Below are positions 51,301-60,300 of a DNA stretch of 64,000 nucleotides, in pieces; the first letter of the stretch is position 1, and every line of letters starts with the position of its first letter. The stretch lies in contig CM067062.1 in NCBI GenBank assembly GCA_033980235.1, forward strand, positions 18,506,301 to 18,570,300, written 5' to 3'. The notes under the pieces were generated by a model that had not been told where the DNA came from, made no database searches, and saw only the letters and a list, made by a program, of their open reading frames with translations. The position numbers were made by a program, and so were the translations under genes. The DNA is from Diadema setosum (taxonomy: Eukaryota > Echinodermata > Echinoidea > Diadematoida > Diadematidae).

Positions 51301-54300
51301 GGTACCTCACAGTATTTGCTAAATGTTGCTGCAAATGAATAACGATCAAAATCTTTGGGGGGGGGGGAGTTATGATTATCATAAAACAGCTCACAAGCAT
51401 GTGAACTTGTGGATTAGTAATTCCCCCAAAGTATGTACTTGCCTGTAACATTTACACACAGTACAAATTTATACAATAGGACAAAATATGTTTAGGGATA
51501 TGCTCATGTTTGTGAGCTTGGCAAAATCTTAATCATCGCAATACACTTAGGATGAATATTGTTAAGTATGCCATAATGTTTAACTCATCTGAAGAAATGC
51601 TACAGTGTAGGATTCACATAGTGTGATTATTTTTTTTTCATTGCAGCCTTTATTCTTTACAATGAAACAGTAATATTTAAAAGAATTATCACAATATTTG
51701 TTTTTGGACTTGCTCATGTTGGTGAACTTTGCAAAATAATCATCACAATACACTAATGATGAATATTGTTACCCATGTCAGAATGTTTACTGTAAAACAT
51801 GATATATTTGTGACATGAAATATTTGCAAATTGGTGCCGATGGCCTTTTTCACTGCATGAAATTTTTCACGAATTGCCACTGGCCCAGCATTAAATGCAT
51901 ATAGTGTTGACAAGAACTTTTGCATGCATTTTGAGTTTGGGAATCTTGGCTTTCGCGAAATTTGCGAAATTAAAATGCACACGAACATTCTTCGTTTTAC
52001 AGTACCACATCTACTGAAAGGTTAGGATTCACAAAGTGTGATGGTTTTTTTTCACTTCTTTCCCTCTTGTGTTATTTTTGAGCATGTGAAAATGATACGG
52101 TGTTGTAAGAATTATATTTTTTCATTTCTCTGTCTCTTTCTGTGTCCTCCTCCTAGTTCCTGAAGAAGCCAGCATCCTGCCAATCCGCAACGGGGGCAGC
52201 CGGCACACGGCGTTCCCCTGGACGGCGCGCGAGACCGGCCCCCGCCACGCCCTGATCCGCCAGCAGGAGGTGGTGGTGCAGAGCCCCACCGCCTCGTCCC
52301 CCGTCCTCCCTCCGGCCATCCCCTACTCGCCCGTCTCGCCCACCTCGGCTGAAATGGCCGTCATCACGGCCACCAGCAGGTGGGACAAGTATCAAGGGTT
52401 AGGACTGAAAACCACACGACCTCATGTCACTTGCGTGTTTCCGTGGTTTGCTTTCGCGTAGAGGAAAATGGTTTTATTTGTTAGAAATGTGAGGACGCAA
52501 AATGCATGCTCGGCTGGTTGTCTCTTTATTTGTGTTGGAGGTGAAGGCAAGAATATTGTCCATAGATAGTTTGTTCCTTGTGTCGGTGAATTCATGTCAC
52601 GCAAGTGGTCGTAGTTGTTTGTGAAACTCGATTTTCTAGACTGTTTCTGATTTCTGTCCCGCCTCTTTTTTATTCTTGTTTTCTTTTGGTGTATTTCTGC
52701 TGGGAGACAGAAGGGTTCACTTTTATCACAGGCACCCGGACAAGAAATGTCTGTGCATATTGATTTTGCTGTCTCTGGCCGCCACTGAGCAAACAGTCCG
52801 GACATGCCAATGCTGCCACAAAAGTGGCGAGTCGGGGCTGTATGCCAAGGCTAACCAGGCTACTGAAGTAGCCACATCCATTATCTGTAGGAGGGAGGGG
52901 ATGGTTGTAAAAGCGTCACATGGCACCACCCCTCTTCCCACGCCATGGCCTGACCCATGATAGAGGGGGCTCAGAGAGTTACCTCTCTCCACAGAGCTCT
53001 GAAGTACATGTAGCCACATCCATTATCTGTCAAGGGGGGTTGATTGTAAAAGCGTCACATCACGCTACCCCTCTTCCCACGCCACCTTATTCCAACAGGA
53101 CAAGAGAGCATATACTGGTCTCTTGAGCCAGCCAATGCAGAAAACACATGATATAAGTCAATAAACTGGCCGGGGAGGAAACATGAACATACTGAATTCC
53201 CATCTAAAAGGTTAAGAAATGTTAATTCAGGGAGAGAAGAATATTTCTGTATATTCACACTAGGAAAGGTCATGATCGCTATTCATGTGTTAGTCCAAGT
53301 ACCGTGAGAACACATACATTCCATTTCAGTAGCACAGTGCAGCTTTTCCATCTGCCCAGTATCTAATATTTAATGACATAGATTCCTCAAATCACATTTC
53401 AGATGTGTCAAAAAATTATCAATCATTTGTGTGGGTTTTTTTTATGTGTTTCATCATATATGAGCATTTACTTTGTCAATTATTTCACTGAAGAAAAGGT
53501 TACTGCTGTACTCTTTAAAACTATTAGCCATTCATTGACGTTTAATGGTCACTCCATAGGAAAGAATAAAATGTTTCACTAGTGGGTGAACAGAAAAAAT
53601 AAAAATTGTCTTAAGATCATATGATCATGGGGATCACACTGCTGACTGGTCTGTGACTAACCCATACCACTTTAAACAGTTGAGCTTTCTATCATTGTTA
53701 ATGTAAACAAGTGGTTTTCACTAAAATTTGAGATGCAAGGTCTTGTCACACCACCGACACACCACCGACAGAATCATTGTGGTTTGTCTGAAGTATAATA
53801 GAAATAAGTGTAATCAATTTCAATCGAACAAAATCAGTTTCTTTCATGACTTATTTTCATGCGATTGCATGAAACACACGCACAACTGACACACAATTAG
53901 AAGTCTTTGGCTGTTTGCATGTGTCTCTTTAATGTGAAGTAATGGGGGGGGGGGGGGAGCAGGAATAATGGGAACAGGTGTTTTGACGTGCCCATGGATA
54001 GTATGTTCCAATTCCATTTCTGTCTCTTTTTATGTGAAACTGGTTTGTGAGCTTCTGTTATTTTGTGTTTAATAAGTTTTATAGACTCTCATCACTGTGC
54101 ACACAATTATTTAGTATAATTGTTGTCATTCTCTTTCTTGCTTTTAGGTTAAGGTAACCATGCTTCAAAGCTATCATTGATTTTCATGTATCATCTATGC
54201 GATTCTTAAAACGGACTGCTCCGCTTGTTTTCAGAGGCCTATGATATCTTTTGGTGCTAGTAGGTTTATATCACGTTTAAGGGCAGTTCAAACTGCCATG

Positions 54301-57300
54301 GAAATTATCTGCTGTTGTGACTGAAAATGAAAAATGTATTTTCAATCTGGAATCTGTAGTGTGTGCTTACACATGCAATGTACAATTTTAGCCATGGTTT
54401 GAAAATCAACTTTCTCCCTTATAGGGGGACTGGAATGACTATTTGATGTGAAATACATACAATGTATGCTCTTAATAGTTTAGAGGAAAAAATTCTCGAT
54501 GGAAAATGTTTTATGAGTTATCATTCTTGACAATGAAAGATTTTTGCTCACTTTTGGTAATCTGAGCAACTGAAATGAATTATGGTTTAAAGAAATATGT
54601 TTTTGATTTTGAAAGGATGTGTGAGAAATAAAATCTGGTGCCCCTTCCCTGAAAATTGCATCTTTATGTTATCTTATAGTCATTAATGATCTTTCAAGCC
54701 TATGCTAAGTTTCTGTTTTGAATGAAAATGAAGGTTTTGCTTGTGTGGACTTATTGTTTGATTTATTTCATGGCAGTAAAATGAAGATGTACTCTTGCAG
54801 CTAGATAGTGCATGTTAAGTGTTTAAACATGTATAAAATGTATCTTGGCAGCACATTTTTTTTTTTCCAAATAAGGGTACATTTGAGCAAGGTATTTGTA
54901 AAAGTAAGACTGAGATAGAAAGAAATGATAAGCAGACATAGAATCAGGACATTTGTAACGTTTCAGAATCTAAAGGAAGCTGAAAGTATTTGTCTAGCAT
55001 GTTTACTGACTGAAAAGCTAGTATTTGTGAGATAATGAGATGAGATGAATTAAGGCTGTTAAGACAGCTATAGCTCTGCTTGGCTTAGTTAAAGGACAGA
55101 TTCACAGAGGGAAGGCCTTGTTTAATTGTCCTTTCATTCTCTAAACAATGGCAGCACACCCTGTGAAATATAAAATCCTTGTGGTATGTAATTCTGTGAA
55201 ATGCACAAAGAGAATGGATTGAAATGTTACTGGGCTGTTCTTCTTTTTTATCTGATTTCAGAATCCTCCAAAATTTTGTTCGGATGGAAGGTGCGCAAGG
55301 ATAGGAGCAAAGTCATGTGTTTAATCCGAAGTAGACATTCATGAGTTTTCAAAGCATATTAGTCTCTAGCCAAAAAAAAAAGGCATGTTCCATTATTTAC
55401 TGTAAAAGTATAGCTTACTATACCCCATCTGTTTGTTTGTTTGGTTTTTTTTTTGTTGCTTAACAATGATTATATACTAGACTTTGCTTCACTCTTCATT
55501 CATTCTTGACAAATGGGTAGCCTTTTTAAAATTCATCAGCATGATAATATTTCATTTGGTGGATTGCTTTTTGTTTCAGATCATCGATAAGGCTCTTGTG
55601 TGACACCATGCGCCGGCAGATCATTTCCAGGGCTTTTTATGGCTGTAAGTAAAGTGATGCTTGCACAAGAGGGTATGGGGGGGGGGGGGGGGGGGAGGGA
55701 TGGGGGAATTAACATCTGAGACTGCCCAGAGCCTTTGTCCGTAAATCTTGAGTGATGAATGAGTTGTACTGAATGAATAAGTAGGTATTGGGATGTTGGG
55801 GTGAGATTTGTCTGGGAGCTCCCTCCCACGCAATCACCTTGCAGTAATCAAACCTCTCTCTCTCTTCTTTTGTGTCTGTCTGTCTGTCTGTCTATCTTTG
55901 TATCTTTTGTGTATCTCCTAATGTCTCGGTTTGTAAACCGTGAGACTAAGCCTTAACCCTAAAAGGGCCAGGCTTTTTTGGTTATGCTCAGACCGGGGGG
56001 GATGGATTCCGCCCCTCACTGAGATCTCGGCCATCGGTGGTGCGATCGCGATGAAATTTTGCATGTGTGAGACCCACGTCATAATCTACAAGATTGTGTC
56101 ATAAGATTTTTTGAAACAATCAATTTCTAATTTTAATTAATTAATTATGCAAATTAAGCTCAAGGTCATATTTTGGCCTAATTAAAAGCATTGAGAGTCT
56201 AATTTTTGATCTGTAAATCTGTTTTTGCATATTCAACAATTGTACATCACAAAAACTTCCAAAACTCATTTCAATTCTTATGTATTTTATTGTTTTCAGA
56301 ATTTCTTATGTATTTCTTTGTTTTTTCAGCTTTTGTTTTTCCTTTGTTTTTTCATTGGAAATTGTCACTGTCCACTTTTCTACCATAATTAGCACAAAAT
56401 TAATCAATGAAAGTGATTAATTGTAAAAATAATCAGGTTTTTATGACTTTCATGACAGAGCACTGTTTTCCATAGGAAATGTACACAAAATCACAAAATT
56501 GTGCCCGTTTTGGGGCGACATTCCATTACAAAAATGGGCGTGGCTTCGCAAAAGTATGCACGGACGTTGCAAATTTGGTCTCAAAAGTTGCGCGAGACTT
56601 GAACGAAGAAAGTCAAGAAGCCTCGCAACGAGGCCTTCTCGCGTTACAGAATTATAGCGCGAAAGGTCGAGGGGGGGGGGGCTGATTCCGCCCCCCGGCC
56701 CTTTTAGGGTTAAAGGGGTGATGAGGAGTTAATGAACCTCTGTCATGCTGCTGTAGTTTCAAATGCACATGGGTATCACAAGAGAGTGAAATGATTAATG
56801 TCCTTTTATTTTCCTATTTTCAGCACAAAGAATTCAACGAAAAGTATTTTTTCAGTCATTTTTTGCTAATCATCTTTTTTTTTTAATGGGAACTGTTAAC
56901 AAGCTTAGATAGGTAAAAGGGCTTTCAAAAATTGTTTAATTGTCTTATACAGGCCATTTGTAATTTCATCCATGTGGTATGCTTGTTATTCACCAATCTC
57001 TTTCTTATTGGTGTTATAAGGGTTGATAGGAAGACCAAACAGAGAAGAGTCAAAAGTAGGGCGATATAATTACATAAAATGACTTTCTTGCATGTTCTCA
57101 AAATCAAATTTCTGCATCTGCAAATTCAATTGTGGTTGTTAACACAAACTTACACTCACACCTACACACTAATTCTTCCTTCTGTTCATACTCTCTTGTG
57201 GTATGCAATGTATGTCACAAAAAAGAAAAAGAAATTTTATTACTTTATTGTCCTGGGAAGAAAAAAAAGACTTATTTTCTGAGTTGACATTTACAGAAAT

Positions 57301-60300
57301 GCTACCACAGTGAATAACATGCCCAGCTGGTATTTCCTTCAGCCCATCTGTGACCTATATTCTCTACTGGCACACTCCCCCTCACTTCAGTGATTGTCTT
57401 TTGCATAAATGGGAACAAAAAATAGAAATGATGACATTGTCTGCCTGCTCTTATTCTAATCATCAAAGTTACAGCAGAGATTGATTTGACCTATTTGTTC
57501 TTGCCCTTTGACCTCGATCAGGGCTGGCGCACTGCAGGCATCTCCGCACCGTCCGCACCCACCTCTCCGGTCTCGTCCATCCCGTCATCATCACCATGGA
57601 GACGCCCAGCGACGCTTCCCTGGGGCTGACCTGCGAGAAGTGGGCGGAGTTCTTCCACTCCCCGGATGACATCGATGAGGCCGAGGTCATGAGGTTAGTC
57701 TACTTCGGCGGCATGGATCATGAAATCAGGAGAGAGGTGAGAACGAACCCCAACTTTACCAAGACTGTTGTATGGTGCTTAGGCCACCTGCGATCTTTGT
57801 TGTAATCACTCCATATGAGAATACACAGGCTGTCATGCCGTAGTTCTGGGATTTATATAAAGTCACTTTATTGCAGCACAAGCTCACACTATTAATGTAT
57901 ACCGGTACATGTACAAATGATCTAGTCGATGGAGTGCAATCACAGAGACTCCAACTCTCCCGTTTTCGACGGGAGATCTCCCGCCGAAAGCCCATTTTTG
58001 CAAAATCTCCCGTTCTCCCGTTTGAGATTTGATTTCTCCCGTCCTGGCTCTGTGTCTCCCGTCGAGTCCCGGTGGAAAGGATTTCTTACTTATTGCTATC
58101 GTATGTTGAAAAAATAAGCCTTAGATAGCACCAGAGAACATCTAGAACCTTAGGAACTTCGCACACATCAACTTGGAGTCTCCCGTTTGCTAGGGGTTTC
58201 GGGCGGGAGAATCTCCAGATCAGAAGGTGCTTGGGGTTGGAGTCTCTGCAATCAAGCTTATTCTTGTCATCTTTTCAGAACAAGAGCTATAATTCTAATG
58301 TTACAGGTTAGGTCATAGTGCCACTGATAAATATGCTATGTGAACAAGACTGTCCATGCTTCATAGTTTGTCGAGTGTACTAATTACCTGTTAGGTTAAT
58401 TTTCCTGAACTTACATAATTAATACTTTCGTATTGCCCTAGGTGTGGCCATATCTCCTGGGTCACTACAAGTTTAACTCCACGGAAGAAGAGAGGAACGG
58501 CGTTGACGAGGGCGTCAGGCTAAACTACGAACAGATCTTGGCTGAGTGGATGGCTGTTGAAGCTATCATAAGGCAACGGGACAAGGATAACCAGCAGGCC
58601 AAACTGTCATCGGAGAATAGTTCAGAGGGGCAGATACCACTCACAGGTCAGTGTGTGGGACTATGGATTTCTCTAGATGGAGGAGTGCCTTAGGGTGGCG
58701 CTCACGCACTGCAAATTCTCTGGCTTATATCCTCTCTCAACTTAAAGGGATGGTACAGTATTGGTGGAGATGAAAATTGGGCTTTAACTTTTTTGCGAGA
58801 TACCAAGAAAACACTTATGAAATAGTACAGAGCATACCATTTTAAGAGGAATTCAAATTTCATTTGATGAAAATTGGGTTTGGAATAACTGAAACATCCA
58901 AAAACAAAGTAAAACAAAAAGATTGTAATAGAGTGTGGGTCCCACACTTTATTAGGATCATTCGGTTTTGGATATCTCAGCCATTTCAAAATCAATTTTC
59001 ATCAAATGAACGTTGAAATCCTCATGGAATTACATGCTCTTTCATATTTCATAAGAGGTTTCTCACTATCTCACCAAAAAATGATAAAAACCTGAAGTTA
59101 GGTCTCAACCGAAACTATATGATCCCTTTAATATCTCTGCTCAAAGATTAAAAAAAAGAAAAAAAAAAAGAATGTGAATGACCGGATTTACTATATTCCA
59201 GCTTTCTATACCCCCATATACTTCCCATATAGACAGCAGTGTTGAATAAACCAAGTAATAAACCTTTTACAAGCATGGTTTATTATATTTATTCATAGAT
59301 TTTTTTTTATAATGGCAGCGTAATTTTTGTATCTTTTATGTGCTGGAGCATTTGTGACCGGCGACAACGGTTTCAGGCAAAAGTCGCAAGAGCAAATTCC
59401 CTCCTAGGCGGGGTACAAAGATTTTGACCATTATTTTTGTCGATTTAGGTTTTTTGCAGAAATCAAATCTTTGATATGTTTTCTACATCTACACTAAATT
59501 TCATAGCATAAGACTAAGTTTTTCCTATCAAAAATGGAATTTTAAGCACCCTATGTTGGATCGCACTCGTCGGTTTCGAGCTTCTTTCGAACGCCGCGCC
59601 AATATCCCCACGGCGCACGGTCTCGCATGCGATTGGCTGGTGCGTCACATACATTTACATAATTCGGCTTTCGGAGACACCAGTTGCAGCGTGTGGGGAA
59701 TGCTTTGTCCACGCGTGCACGATTACATGCTCCATTGTTCTTGCTATAGTGGTTTATACGCTGGCTCGCTCTGTAGTGCGTGCTCTTCGTGTGGCTTTCT
59801 GTCCAAACTATTCTACCGCAATGTTCGACAACGGAAGTGAAACAAAAATCGTGTAGCATGACATAATCGTGTGAAAAGAAAACTAAATATTCTCAAAATG
59901 TGTCTACTTGTACATGTTGTAAAGATTATGAAAGCAGACTGCCTCAATGGAAGGCAGATAAGAGGAAAGCAGCAGTCACATGTGACCAATTATATTCACA
60001 TACTACACGTCAAAATCGCACCAAACTAACGAGTCGTGTGTTTTTTTTTTTGTTTTTTTTTTATTTAAGCATGACCCTTGCCAGCACTAGCAATTCTGCT
60101 TTCAAAAGGGTCGCCTATGATAAAGAAAAATCAACCACAATGAAAACGCGATTTGTAAATGTGTGGATTCGCCACCGCTCCTGTTACATATGCACACAGT
60201 CATGGCGTGTAGATGCCATTGCGTAATACGTGCACCATACACGTCATGTACATGTACACCATACGTGCAATTATCGTATTCGCGATCTTGAAAGACGTAC

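Larger units (their letters stand above)
49019..52156. other. intron H-I (3.1 kb)
   Basis: Includes a 400-bp pyrimidine-rich stretch (about 49340-49760), G runs at 50258 and 51357, a TTAA mini-element (51004-51096) and a TIR element (51788-52004). Read-through ORFs from exon H into the pyrimidine tract are not coding. Confidence 0.85.
55645..57521. other. intron J-K (1.9 kb)
   Basis: Starts with a G19 run (55677-55695) and carries a 761-bp TTAA-ended element (55953-56713). No coding sequence. Confidence 0.85.
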
